A stretch of DNA of 64,000 bases from positions 1 to 64,000 of the forward strand of contig NZ_CALSAN010000015.1 in NCBI RefSeq assembly GCF_943372915.1. The letters are read 5' to 3'. The position numbers and the translations under genes are program-made. The first letter of the stretch is position 1. Each line of letters begins with the position of its first letter. The stretch is from Ferrovibrio terrae_A. Its GTDB lineage: Bacteria; Pseudomonadota; Alphaproteobacteria; Ferrovibrionales; Ferrovibrionaceae. Below, one piece after another: positions 43,803 to 55,096 of this stretch. The notes beneath the pieces were generated by a model. It was given only the letters and a program-made list of their open reading frames with translations. It was not told the DNA's origin and did not search any database.

Positions 43803-45110
43803 TTAGAAGTTGAACACGAAACCGGTCTGACCGAAGGTCTGCTTGTAATCGCCAGTCTTGGTGGCCGGCAGCTGGTCGGTGTAGTCAACAATACCCGCAC
43901 CGACATAGAGCAGGATGCCCGCGGCGAGCTGATAGGTCAGGCCCAGGCCGTAGTAATCCATGTCCGAACCGGCAACGTTCGCCGAACCGGCACCAACCAC
44001 ATTGCTGCCCGTCCACCAGTCAGCACCGATACCGATCGAGCCTGCAGCCGCACCGTTGGTCAGGTACTTGATACCAGCGGTGTAGGCGGTTTCCGTACCG
44101 ATGACCGGATTAACCGACGCACCAGCTGCGCGCACAGCGAAGACTTCTTCGTTGCGGTAGCCGCCGCCGACCTGAACGGTCGAACCGTCACCCACGTTAT
44201 AGGTGATGGTGGTGCCCAGTGCGTAACCGGCCAGACCATTGGCACCCTTCAGGTAGGGATTGCCAGTCACACCGGTAACAACAGTGCCACGCTGCTCGAC
44301 ATTCGTGCGAGTGTACGAAGCGAACAGAGCGACGTCGAAGGACCCAAAGCTCTCAAGGTAGTTACCAGCGAACTGGATCTGATCCTTGAGGTTACCCGAG
44401 GTCTTGGTGCCGAACGGGCTGGTGCCCGCACCCTGGCCGCAGGACGACAGGGCATTGGACAGCGCACCGGTCGTGGTGTCGTTGTTGGCAGTGACCGTGC
44501 CGAGCACGCTGTCGTCTTCACAGCCATCCGGAACATACGACACGCCGAGCATCAGGCCCTTGCCGACCTTCGAGCCGAAATAACGGTTCGAGGCGGTGTA
44601 GACGTTGATACCCTGCACGTCGTTACCGCTGTTGCGGTACCACATCAGCGGAGAGATGCGGGCGGCCGAGGCTTCTGCCGGGGCAGTGGTGCCGATACCC
44701 GGAATGGCGGCCGGGGCGAAGTAGTTCATCTTCGACGACACGCGGTCAGTCGAACCCACTTCGATACGACCGTAGGAATCGTTTTCGAACCAGGCATAGG
44801 ACTCGTCGATCTGGTCGCCGTAGGTCGCGCCTTCCAGCTCGACGCGGCCACCGACCTTCAGGCCGTTGTCCAGCACCGCGCGGATGTTGAACCAGATTTC
44901 AGTGTTCGGGCGGCCGAACGTCATCGAACTCTCGTTCGCCTGCGTCGTGTTGGCGCTGGTGCCCTTGTCCTGAATCTTGAAGTTTTGTTCCATGAAGCCG
45001 CCCAGCGATACGCTGATCGGCTCGGCCTTCACCTGCGCGGAGGCAACATCGGCCACGAACAGGCCGGCAGCCGCTACCAGGGCAGTTTGCAGAAGCAGAG
45101 TCTTCTTCAT
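43803..45110 (-). CDS. Porin (second copy)
   Basis: 435-residue paralogue of the neighbouring porin. The signal peptide and first 38 residues are identical, then YMNQ becomes FMEQ. Most strands match, while loops differ (for example NGNDSQGIN against SGNDVQGIN). The C-terminal residue is Phe (GFVFNF). Both proteins keep the Cys pair in their extracellular-type loops. Each gene has its own upstream region and terminator, so they can be expressed separately. Confidence 0.88.
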   Translation of the reverse strand: MKKTLLLQTALVAAAGLFVADVASAQVKAEPISVSLGGFMEQNFKIQDKGTSANTTQANESSMTFGRPNTEIWFNIRAVLDNGLKVGGRVELEGATYGDQIDESYAWFENDSYGRIEVGSTDRVSSKMNYFAPAAIPGIGTTAPAEASAARISPLMWYRNSGNDVQGINVYTASNRYFGSKVGKGLMLGVSYVPDGCEDDSVLGTVTANNDTTTGALSNALSSCGQGAGTSPFGTKTSGNLKDQIQFAGNYLESFGSFDVALFASYTRTNVEQRGTVVTGVTGNPYLKGANGLAGYALGTTITYNVGDGSTVQVGGGYRNEEVFAVRAAGASVNPVIGTETAYTAGIKYLTNGAAAGSIGIGADWWTGSNVVGAGSANVAGSDMDYYGLGLTYQLAAGILLYVGAGIVDYTDQLPATKTGDYKQTFGQTGFVFNF

Positions 45111-45148
45111 TTCCACTTTTCCTCTCCCACCGGGATTAAGGGTTGACG

Positions 45149-45203
45149 TGCTAGTCACTAGCAATGAGCAAACAGCCTGCAGGGGCTGAATGACCGCAGT
45201 CAT
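45149..45203. promoter_or_regulatory. Two palindromes upstream of porin 2
   Basis: TGCTAGT-C-ACTAGCA (45149-45163) is a perfect 15-bp palindrome and ATGAC-CGCA-GTCAT (45190-45203) a second one. The core ACCGCAGTCA also occurs upstream of porin 1 (43710-43719). They may be operators shared by the porins; no regulator can be named. Confidence 0.4.
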
Positions 45204-45346
45204 GTAGCCATTACGCCGGCGCAAGTGTCAATTTAAGCAACCGCTTGCCGCGCGCTTTTGCCCGCTGTGTTGCCAATGCGCCACACCGCACTTGGCAGTC
45301 GGGAGTGGGCATTCTATTGAGAAGCAAGGCTCGATTGAGGTCGGTC

Positions 45347-46753
45347 ATGAAGCAGGATCCCGCCCGGATGTGGCGTGACGCAATCGCATTATACGACCAG
45401 GGGCAATACGCCCCTGCCCGCGTCCTTTTGACCGCTTTAAAACCGCTGAAACCCAACCACCCCCCCCTGTTGCATCTGCTGGCGGTCTGTAAATTCCGGC
45501 TTGGGAATGTCGACGAGGGATTATGCGATCTACAATTATTGATTGAAAAAAATAAGGAATTACTATCTGCAAGAATTGATTACGCGACGATACTGAATGA
45601 AAATGGGGATATTAATAAATCAATTCTAGTATTAAGAGAATCCCACAAAGATTATCCACATGATGCCGGTGTCGGTCTCAACCTGGCGATCACCCTGGCA
45701 CAGGCTGGGGAGTGGGAAAGCTTTGACGACCTGAGCCGACAGCTCATCGCGCAGAATCCGGCACCTGAAATCCTGTGGATGCGGGCCTTGGTCTGCCTCA
45801 GCTATGGCCGCTTCGAGGAAGGCTGGTCTTATTATGGCGCACGCTGGCGTTTACCGCCGACCGCCTGGAATACACCGCGTCGCGACCTGGGATTGCCTCC
45901 CCTTGCACCCGGAACACGGCCAACAAAACCCTTCTGGCTCTGGACCGAGCAGGGAATCGGCGACGAAATCCTGCTCGCGAGCGTACTGCCAGAGGCCCGC
46001 AAGGCTGGCTTTGACTTTATTTTCGGCTGTAATTCGAGAAATATTCCGCTTTTCCAGCGCCGCTTCCCTGATCTGCAAGTCAAGGACATCAACACAGTCA
46101 CACGGGCAGACCTGCCCGGCATCGGGCTACAGATGCCCTTGGCAGACCTGACGGCCCTGCTGCGCCCCGATTCGGCCAGTTTCGGCAACCAGGGTGCCTA
46201 TTTGCAGCCCGACCCAAGCCTTCGCGACAATCTCCGGCAGCGCTATCAGAGCCGCCAGCCCGGCAATCTCCTAGTCGGGATTTCATGGGACAGCGGCAAG
46301 GCGTCCCGCGCGCGGCAGAAATCGACAGCCCTGTCTGACTGGCTGCCGATCCTGCAGACCCCGGGGATCACCTTCGTAAACCTGCAATATGGGTATACAC
46401 AGCCGGCCCTGGCCGAGATGCGAACCAAATTTGGCATCGATATCCTGCATGACAGCAGCGTGAATCCGCTCGGCCCCACCGACCCTGCGGCAGCCCAGAT
46501 CGCGGCCATGGACATGGTCATCACCGTGAGCAACACCGCGGCCCATATTGCCGGGGCGCTCGGCGTGCCCAGCCTGGTGCTACTGCCGGCAACTTATGGC
46601 CTGCAATGGTACTGGTTCCGTGATACCGAGCGCTCGCCCTGGTATAGCAGCCTGACCCTGTTGAGACAGCAAAGAGCGGGCACATGGCATCCGGTCATCG
46701 CCGAGGCCAAGGCCCGTCTCGAGCAGTTTATCGCGGGGCAGCAGCTAAAATAA
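45347..46753 (+). CDS. TPR protein with glycosyltransferase-like domain
   Basis: 468-residue protein. TPR-like repeats fill about residues 1-170 (WRDAIALYDQGQYAPARVLL, LHLLAVCKFRLGNVDEGL). The C-terminal part (about 190-465) resembles GT-B glycosyltransferase/heptosyltransferase-like folds: KPFWLWTEQGIGDEILLAS, LLVGISWDSGKASRARQKST and a sugar-nucleotide-like VSNTAAHIAGALGVPSLVLL. Such TPR-GT proteins modify proteins or surface glycans. ATG 45347 follows GAGG. The stretch 45541-45660 has only 36 G+C in 120 bases (30 percent), far below the rest. Confidence 0.7.
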   Translation: MKQDPARMWRDAIALYDQGQYAPARVLLTALKPLKPNHPPLLHLLAVCKFRLGNVDEGLCDLQLLIEKNKELLSARIDYATILNENGDINKSILVLRESHKDYPHDAGVGLNLAITLAQAGEWESFDDLSRQLIAQNPAPEILWMRALVCLSYGRFEEGWSYYGARWRLPPTAWNTPRRDLGLPPLAPGTRPTKPFWLWTEQGIGDEILLASVLPEARKAGFDFIFGCNSRNIPLFQRRFPDLQVKDINTVTRADLPGIGLQMPLADLTALLRPDSASFGNQGAYLQPDPSLRDNLRQRYQSRQPGNLLVGISWDSGKASRARQKSTALSDWLPILQTPGITFVNLQYGYTQPALAEMRTKFGIDILHDSSVNPLGPTDPAAAQIAAMDMVITVSNTAAHIAGALGVPSLVLLPATYGLQWYWFRDTERSPWYSSLTLLRQQRAGTWHPVIAEAKARLEQFIAGQQLK

Positions 46754-46924
46754 GGCATATTCCCTTTTATTCCAAATCGTTACGCCGAAAACCCAGTCTA
46801 GTCCTGTGCCGGCCGCGATCGATACAATCCTGTTTCAACCCATGTCCGAAGCTAGCCGGCGATTGGCCTGAAAAGCCAATTCGTGGTATCCAGCGCGCTC
46901 GAGTATTTTAGGAGGTTGGCCGCA

Positions 46925-47488
46925 ATGGCTGTTTATCGTCCGATCCGGACTCGCTGGGCCGGCCTGGCCATGGCCACGGCCCTGCTTGCATTGACCGGCT
47001 GTGCCGCCGAAGGCGACGGCCAGACTCAGACCTATTATCCGGAGAAGGGTTACGGCAACAGCTACGACCCGTCGCCAAACGCAGACCGGCAAACGATCTG
47101 GGGCTCTGGCGGCCTGAACCTGTTCGGCAACAATAAAAAGGACGATGGCACCGGCGGCGGCGGCATTGGCGTCAACAGCTTCCTGTGGCGCGCCACGCTC
47201 GACACGGTTTCCTTCATGCCGCTGGTCTCTGCCGATCCTTTTGGCGGCGTCATCATCACCGACTGGTATACCCCCCCGCAAACACCGGGCGAGCGTTTCA
47301 AGGTGACGGTTTACATCCTTGATCGCGCCTTGCGCGCCGACGGTTTGCGCGTTGCCGTCTTCCGCCAGGTGCGGCAGGGCGATAACTGGGCTGATCAGGC
47401 TGCCGCACCGAACACAGCCATCAGCATGGAAAATGCGATCCTGCAGCGTGCGCGCGAATTCCGCATGGAAGCTGAGGCACGGCGCTGA
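46925..47488 (+). CDS. DUF3576 lipoprotein
   Basis: 187-residue lipoprotein: signal peptide with lipobox LTGC (Cys at residue 26), a Gly/Asn-rich linker and the DUF3576 core GVNSFLWRATLDTVSFMPLVS followed by ADPFGGVIITDWY and VTVYILDRALRADGLRVAVF. It is typical of alphaproteobacteria and commonly just upstream of leuS and lptE, suggesting an outer-membrane role. ATG 46925 follows GGAGG by 9 bases. Confidence 0.86.
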   Translation: MAVYRPIRTRWAGLAMATALLALTGCAAEGDGQTQTYYPEKGYGNSYDPSPNADRQTIWGSGGLNLFGNNKKDDGTGGGGIGVNSFLWRATLDTVSFMPLVSADPFGGVIITDWYTPPQTPGERFKVTVYILDRALRADGLRVAVFRQVRQGDNWADQAAAPNTAISMENAILQRAREFRMEAEARR

Positions 47489-47551
47489 TCCCAAACAGGA
47501 ACAGTCGCCGGCTTCGGCCACCCCCGTCGTCGTCTAACATCGGAACCGTTT

Positions 47552-50108
<2,557 letters not shown>

Positions 50109-50122
<14 letters not shown>

Positions 50123-50639
50123 GCTATCCCGCACCATCCTCTGCGCGGCCCTGCTGGCGGCTGTGGTATCAGGCTGCGGCTTCAAGCCGCTATACCGGCA
50201 GAATAATGACAGCGATACGGTGCCGCAGTTTGCCCAGATCGCCATCGCGCAGCCGGAAGACCGCGTCAGTCAGCAGCTGCGCAATCACCTGCTTGATATG
50301 CTGACCCCGCATGGCGCGCCGGATCGGCCGAGCTATCTGCTGGAATACCGCATCACCGAAGCGGTTGGCTCTGTCTTCGTGACGCGCAGCGAGGAAATCA
50401 CCCGCAACAATCTGCAATTGTCGGTGTCCTGCTATCTGCGCGATTACCAGGGCGGCACAGTGGTGTTCTCCCTGGCGGCGACCAGCCAAGCCTCCTACAA
50501 CGTGACACAGGCAGACTATGCCAATCTCGTGAGCGAGAAGAATGCCCGCGAGCGCGCCCTGCGCGATGCGGCCGAGCAGATCCGGCTGCGGCTGGGCAAT
50601 TTCTTCGACCGCCAGCAGCAGCGCCAGACCAAGTCATGA
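50109..50639 (+). CDS. lptE: LPS-assembly lipoprotein LptE
   Basis: 176-residue lipoprotein with lipobox VSGC (Cys at 23) and the LptE-type sequence GFKPLYR, SYLLEYRITEAVGSVFVTRSEEITR and YNVTQADYANLVSEKNARERALRD. LptE plugs the LptD translocon that inserts LPS into the outer membrane. Its start lies inside the leuS 3' end and its end overlaps holA, so the three genes form one tightly packed unit. Confidence 0.9.
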
Positions 50640-51652
50640 AGCTGGCAGCGCGCGAGGTCGAAGGCTTCGTCAAGCGGCCTCGCCCTGATATCCGCGCCGT
50701 CCTGCTGTTCGGCAGCGATGCCGGCCTGATCCGCGAGCGCGCCAAGGCCATCGCCAGAAGCGCCTGCGAAGATCTCAACGATCCCTTCCGTGTCGCCACC
50801 CTGACCGGCGCGCAGTTGCAGGACGATCCTGCCCGCCTGGCCGATGAGGCGGCGGCCATGGCCCTGACCGGCGGTCGCCGCGTGGTGATGATCTCCGGCG
50901 CCGGCGACCGCAACGGCAAGCTGTTTGCCGGTTTCTTCGACGCCCCGGCCGGCGATGCGCTGATCGTGGTCGAGGCCGGCGAACTCACCGCACGATCCTC
51001 GCTGCGGGTCGCCTTTGAGGACTCGAATATCGCCGTCGCCCTCGGCTGCTATGCCGACGACCAGCGCGTCCTGCAGGGCCTGGCCGAAGACATGGTCAAG
51101 GAAGCCGGCAAGAAGATCGCGCCGGAAGCCATGGCCTATCTGCTGGACAATCTGGGCGCCGATCGCATGATCACCCGCGGCGAGATCGCCAAGCTGCTGC
51201 TGTACAAGGGCGAGGATGCCACGCCGATCAGCCTGGAAGACTGCGAGGCCGTGATCGGCGACAGCTCGACGCTGTTTCTCGACGATGCTGCCTTTGCCGC
51301 CTTCGGTGGCGATTTCAATCTGCTGACCGATGCCCTGACCCGCTGCGAGGGCGCCGGCGAGTCACCGGTGGCGATCCTGCGCGTGGCACAGAAGCATGGC
51401 CAGAAGCTGCACCTGGCCGCGGCGGGACGTGAATCCGGCAATCGCATGGACCCGCAGCGCCTGGGTGTGCACTGGACGCGGCGCGACGGCTTCGAGCGCC
51501 AGACCAAGCTGTGGTCCAGCGACCGGCTGATGCGCGCGCTGGAAATCCTCACCGATGCCGAACTGATGGCGAAAAGCACCGGCATGCCGGCGGCGGCGGC
51601 CTGCGGCGACGCGCTGCTGCGCATCGCCCGGGCCGCACGCGTCAGTCGCTAG
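50636..51652 (+). CDS. holA: DNA polymerase III delta subunit
   Basis: 338-residue clamp-loader delta subunit. Features: N-terminal VLLFGSDAGLIRERAKAIA in place of a P-loop, ALIVVEAGEL, LLDNLGADRMITRGEIAKL and the helical C-terminal domain with LLRIARAARVSR. ATG overlaps the lptE stop as ATGA. The lptE-holA pairing is conserved across Proteobacteria and supports both calls. Its stop overlaps the convergent WD40 gene by 4 bases. Confidence 0.93.
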   Translation: MKLAAREVEGFVKRPRPDIRAVLLFGSDAGLIRERAKAIARSACEDLNDPFRVATLTGAQLQDDPARLADEAAAMALTGGRRVVMISGAGDRNGKLFAGFFDAPAGDALIVVEAGELTARSSLRVAFEDSNIAVALGCYADDQRVLQGLAEDMVKEAGKKIAPEAMAYLLDNLGADRMITRGEIAKLLLYKGEDATPISLEDCEAVIGDSSTLFLDDAAFAAFGGDFNLLTDALTRCEGAGESPVAILRVAQKHGQKLHLAAAGRESGNRMDPQRLGVHWTRRDGFERQTKLWSSDRLMRALEILTDAELMAKSTGMPAAAACGDALLRIARAARVSR

Positions 51653-52692
51653 GCCGTACCGAAATCCAGGATGCCGGCGGCACCGTCCTCGGCACCGGCC
51701 AGCAGGTAGCGCCCATCGGCACTCCAGCTGAGCGCTGTCACCGGTGCATCGCCCAGCCGCTCGAGATCGATGCTCGACTGGTCGTTGATGCGGCCGAGCT
51801 TGAGCTGGCCGTTCACATCACCCGAAGCGATCAGGCCATGGCGCGGATGACAGGCCACCGTGGTGACAATGGCGCCGCGGCTGAGTTCGAGCGGCGCCGA
51901 ACCCATCGGCCCTTTGCCCTTGCAATCCCAGACCACGACCACTTCGGCGCCCGAGGTGGCAAGCCAGCGGCCGTCCTTCGACCAGCTGAGGCTCTTGGGC
52001 TTGTTCGGATACCCGCTCATGCGCATGTCGGCACTATCCGACAGCCGCCAGCCATGCATTTCGTTTTCCTGCGTCGCCGTCATGACGAATTTTCCGTCTG
52101 GCGACCAGGTGACCGCGACATGCGAGCTTTTCCAGGCCAGCCGCTTGGTCGGCTGCGCCTCGGCCTTGCACCACCACAGCGACACGCCGCCGTAATGCGA
52201 CACGGCAATGCGCTTGCCCTTCGGATTGAAGACCAGGCCGGTGACCGTGCTGGGATGATCCTCGAAAACCGCAATCGGGGCGCCCTGTGGACTCAGCAGC
52301 CCGACGCGCTTGCCGGCACTATAGGCAATACCGCCCTCGGAAACCGCGACATGCTCCACCCATTTGCGCGGCACGACTGCAAGCTCGCTGCCCTCGCCGG
52401 CCACGGTGGTGAGCATCACCCTGCCGTCATCGCCACCCGACACGAAGCCCTGGCCATCGGGGGAGGCCGCCATGCAGAGCAGTGCGGCATCGGGATGCGC
52501 CACCAGGCGCCGCGTGGTATCGGCATCGGGCGTGGCAAACGGGCGCAGCGCGATCGAGCCATCGCCGAGGCCAAAGCCGGCATGGCCGGCGGCATCGGCA
52601 GAGGCGGCCGCCACCACGCCGGATTTGAACTGCCAGAGATAGGCGCGGAAGCCGATCTGCGCGCCGGGCGCGGCTTTAACGGGGTTCGACAT
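51649..52692 (-). CDS. WD40-repeat protein, partner of COG0523 GTPase
   Basis: 347-residue protein with about seven WD40-type blades (for example GFVSGGDDGRVMLTTV, HVAVTWSPDGKFVMTAT, PVTALSWSADGRYLLAGAEDG). No signal peptide is seen, so it is likely cytoplasmic, a scaffold or chaperone. Its ATG overlaps the stop of the upstream metal GTPase gene by one base (TGATG), so the two are translationally coupled and presumably act together in metal handling. The role of the WD40 partner is unknown to me. Confidence 0.85.
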   Translation of the reverse strand: MSNPVKAAPGAQIGFRAYLWQFKSGVVAAASADAAGHAGFGLGDGSIALRPFATPDADTTRRLVAHPDAALLCMAASPDGQGFVSGGDDGRVMLTTVAGEGSELAVVPRKWVEHVAVSEGGIAYSAGKRVGLLSPQGAPIAVFEDHPSTVTGLVFNPKGKRIAVSHYGGVSLWWCKAEAQPTKRLAWKSSHVAVTWSPDGKFVMTATQENEMHGWRLSDSADMRMSGYPNKPKSLSWSKDGRWLATSGAEVVVVWDCKGKGPMGSAPLELSRGAIVTTVACHPRHGLIASGDVNGQLKLGRINDQSSIDLERLGDAPVTALSWSADGRYLLAGAEDGAAGILDFGTA

Positions 52693-53807
52693 CAGGCGCG
52701 GCAGGACTCAAAGCCCTGCTGCAGGGCGGATCGGTCTAGATCGCGGCCGATGAACACCAGCCGCGAGACATGCTTTTCATCGGCGCGCCAGGGCCGCTGG
52801 AAGTCGCCATCCTTGATCATATGCACGGCCTGGAAGACGAAGCGCTTGTCGCTGCCCTTGAAGTCGAGAATACCCTTGCTGCGCAGGATATTCTGGCCTT
52901 GGGTCGCCAGCAGCTCGCCGATCCAGGCATCGAACTTGCGCGAATCGATCGGCGTATCCACGGTCAGCGACACGCTTTTCACCGTGGTGTCGTGGATGCT
53001 GTCGCCATGGTCATGATGGTGATCATGCCCGCAATGCTCGTCATGCACATGGCCCGGTTCGCCATGGGCCGGGTTATGGCCGTGATGATGATGGTCATGG
53101 TCGCAATGCTCGTCATGCACATGGCCATGTTCGCCATGCGCCGGATTGTTTTTCAGGAAATCGGGTTCCAGGTCGAGGATGCGGCTGAGATCGAAGGCGC
53201 CGCGATCCAGCACCTTGGCGAGATCCACGTCGCATTTGGTCGCATGATGGATCTGGGCAAACTGGTTGACGCTGCGGATACGGCGCTCCACCTCGGCCAG
53301 CTCGGCCGGGGTCACCAGATCGGTCTTGTTCAGTATGATCACATCGGCAAAGGCGATCTGCTCCTCGGCCTCGCGGCTGTCCTTCAGCCGCGCCGGCAGA
53401 TGGCGGGCATCCACCACGGTGACGATCGAATCGAGCCGGGCCCGGCGCGACACGTCTTCATCGACGAAGAAGGTCTGCGCCACCGGGCCGGGATCGGCGA
53501 GGCCCGTGGTTTCCACCACGATGGCATCGAACCGGTCCTTGCGCTTGAACAGGCCCTCGATGATGCGGATCAGGTCGCCGCGCACGGTGCAGCAGATGCA
53601 GCCGTTGTTCATCTCGAAGACTTCCTCGTCGGCATCCACCACCAGCTCGTTGTCGATGCCGATCTCGCCGAATTCATTGATGATGACGGCATATTTCTTG
53701 CCGTGATTCTCGGTCAGGATGCGGTTCAGCAGCGTGGTCTTGCCGGCGCCCAGATAGCCGGTCAGGACGGTGACGGGCGTCTGTGCGGTCTCAGATGACT
53801 GTGCCAT
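52692..53807 (-). CDS. COG0523 (CobW/YjiA-like) metal-chaperone GTPase
   Basis: 371-residue G3E GTPase. Walker A is GYLGAGKTT (17-25), the metal-binding CxCC is GCICC (69-73), switch/Walker B VETTGLADPGP (98-108), and NKTD (160-163). Residues 221-268 are a His-rich insert made of two 24-residue repeats, followed by the CobW C-terminal domain. Family members deliver zinc, cobalt or iron to enzymes. No Zur-like box was seen upstream, in contrast to the receptor operon at 4.3 kb, so its regulation is open. Confidence 0.9.
   Translation of the reverse strand: MAQSSETAQTPVTVLTGYLGAGKTTLLNRILTENHGKKYAVIINEFGEIGIDNELVVDADEEVFEMNNGCICCTVRGDLIRIIEGLFKRKDRFDAIVVETTGLADPGPVAQTFFVDEDVSRRARLDSIVTVVDARHLPARLKDSREAEEQIAFADVIILNKTDLVTPAELAEVERRIRSVNQFAQIHHATKCDVDLAKVLDRGAFDLSRILDLEPDFLKNNPAHGEHGHVHDEHCDHDHHHHGHNPAHGEPGHVHDEHCGHDHHHDHGDSIHDTTVKSVSLTVDTPIDSRKFDAWIGELLATQGQNILRSKGILDFKGSDKRFVFQAVHMIKDGDFQRPWRADEKHVSRLVFIGRDLDRSALQQGFESCRA
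53031..53147 (-). repeat. 72-bp tandem repeat coding a His-rich insert
   Basis: Near-identical 45-base blocks at 53031-53075 and 53103-53147 repeat with a 72-bp period. They encode two 24-residue units with HGHVHDEHC-type cores and runs of His/Asp inside the GTPase. A recent in-frame duplication is the simplest explanation. Confidence 0.85.
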
Positions 53808-53935
53808 AAGCGGATATCTCCGGCCGATGCGGCCATGCTATTGAATTGTGGAATTTGGGCGTAACCATAGTGGCCTGATCGCCCAAGTCCAGCCTTGGAC
53901 CCCGAGACCGACACCGCATGCCAAGCCTCTGAATC

Positions 53936-54460
53936 ATGTCGAAGAATCGTGCAACCTACAGCCTCACCCTGCCCAGCCCGCTGGGCTCGCTGACCGTGAC
54001 CGCCACCACGGCCGCCATCGTCAAGCTGGACTGGGGCGGCCGGGGCGCCAAACCGGCGCCGCTCGACACGCCGGCAGAAGCCCAGGCCCTGCTGGCCGAG
54101 GCCGCGCGCCAACTGGAGGCCTATTTCGGCGACGGCAAATTCCGCTTCGACCTGCCGCTGGAACCGGCCGGCACCGACTTCCAGCAGGCGGTGTGGGATT
54201 TCATGCTGGCGATCCCGGCCGGCCGCACCCGCAGCTACGGCGAGGCCGCCACCGCCATCGGCAGCGGCGTGGTGGATTCCCGGGCGGTGGGCAGCGCCTG
54301 CGGCGCCAACCCGATCCCGGTGATCATCCCCTGTCACCGCATCCTGGCGGCCGGCGGCGATGCCGGCGGCTATTCCGGCAAGGGCGGGCTGGACACCAAG
54401 CGCTGGCTGCTGCGCCATGAAGGCGCCTATGTGCCCTCCGAACAGGTCAGTCTGTTCTAG
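53936..54460 (+). CDS. ogt: Methylated-DNA-protein-cysteine methyltransferase
   Basis: 174-residue repair protein that takes the methyl group from O6-methylguanine onto its own cysteine. Active site IPCHRI with the DNA-binding helix ATAIGSGVVDSRAVGSACG and the final YSGKGGLDTKRWLL. No AdaA-type N-terminal domain. Start ATG 53936 has only weak upstream pairing. The gene stands alone, between the GTPase gene (divergent) and a PAS_5 gene. Confidence 0.95.
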   Translation: MSKNRATYSLTLPSPLGSLTVTATTAAIVKLDWGGRGAKPAPLDTPAEAQALLAEAARQLEAYFGDGKFRFDLPLEPAGTDFQQAVWDFMLAIPAGRTRSYGEAATAIGSGVVDSRAVGSACGANPIPVIIPCHRILAAGGDAGGYSGKGGLDTKRWLLRHEGAYVPSEQVSLF

Positions 54461-54522
54461 TCTTCCCTTGCCTATGACGATTGTCCCCTACATCCTGTGC
54501 CAACAGGATGGGAGGCGGGCCG

Positions 54523-55026
54523 GTGCAGGTAGCCACGCAGTATCTGGGACATCTGCCCTATATGCCGATCGAGGAGATGGGCGATCCCAGGGATCGTGTC
54601 GACCACCCGATCCTGCGCCAGCTCTATGGCGCATGGGAGAGCCGGCGCGGACAGCGCATCGCACCCGCGCGCAGCGATATCGATCCCATCGAGTTTCGCA
54701 CCGCCGTCGGCTGGGTCAACCTGATCGATGTCAGCCAGGGTGCCGGCCGCTTCGTCATGCGCGTGCTCGGTGGTCGCACCGAGCAGATGTTCGATCTCGG
54801 ACCCGATTTCCGCACCCCTGAGGATTTCGACGATCCGGAATTCCGTGTCGCGGCGGTCGGCTATATCGACTGGTCGGTCGTGCATCGCAAGCCGCTGCGC
54901 ATGTTCCGCGACATGTTGACGGCAAAACAGCGCTACCGCTTCGAGGGCCTGGTGCTGCCGCTGTCGGACGATAACCAGAGCGTGAACATGGTTCTGGCTG
55001 CCGGAATCCCGCCGCTCGGCGGTTGA
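54523..55026 (+). CDS. PAS_5-family (PF07310) protein
   Basis: 167-residue protein with the PAS_5 layout: a leading helix HPILRQLYGAWESRRGQRIAP, then IDPIEFRTAVGWVNLIDVSQ, FVMRVLGGRTEQMFD and a C-terminal LVLPLSDDNQSVNMVLA. Such stand-alone sensory PAS proteins are abundant in Rhodospirillales; ligand and partner are unknown. GTG 54523 is chosen because GGAGG lies 7 bases upstream; ATG 54508 is possible. A second member lies at 63071. Confidence 0.72.
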   Translation: MQVATQYLGHLPYMPIEEMGDPRDRVDHPILRQLYGAWESRRGQRIAPARSDIDPIEFRTAVGWVNLIDVSQGAGRFVMRVLGGRTEQMFDLGPDFRTPEDFDDPEFRVAAVGYIDWSVVHRKPLRMFRDMLTAKQRYRFEGLVLPLSDDNQSVNMVLAAGIPPLGG

Positions 55027-55096
55027 TTGCCCGCGCGCGGAGTCGCTAGAGTCCGCGCCATACATATCCGGCGATATCACACAGGAGGAACGCGCA

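Noticed and set aside
53808..53935. Zur box upstream of the COG0523 GTPase
   Set aside because: No GTTAT-type dyad is visible, so zinc control by Zur is not supported there.
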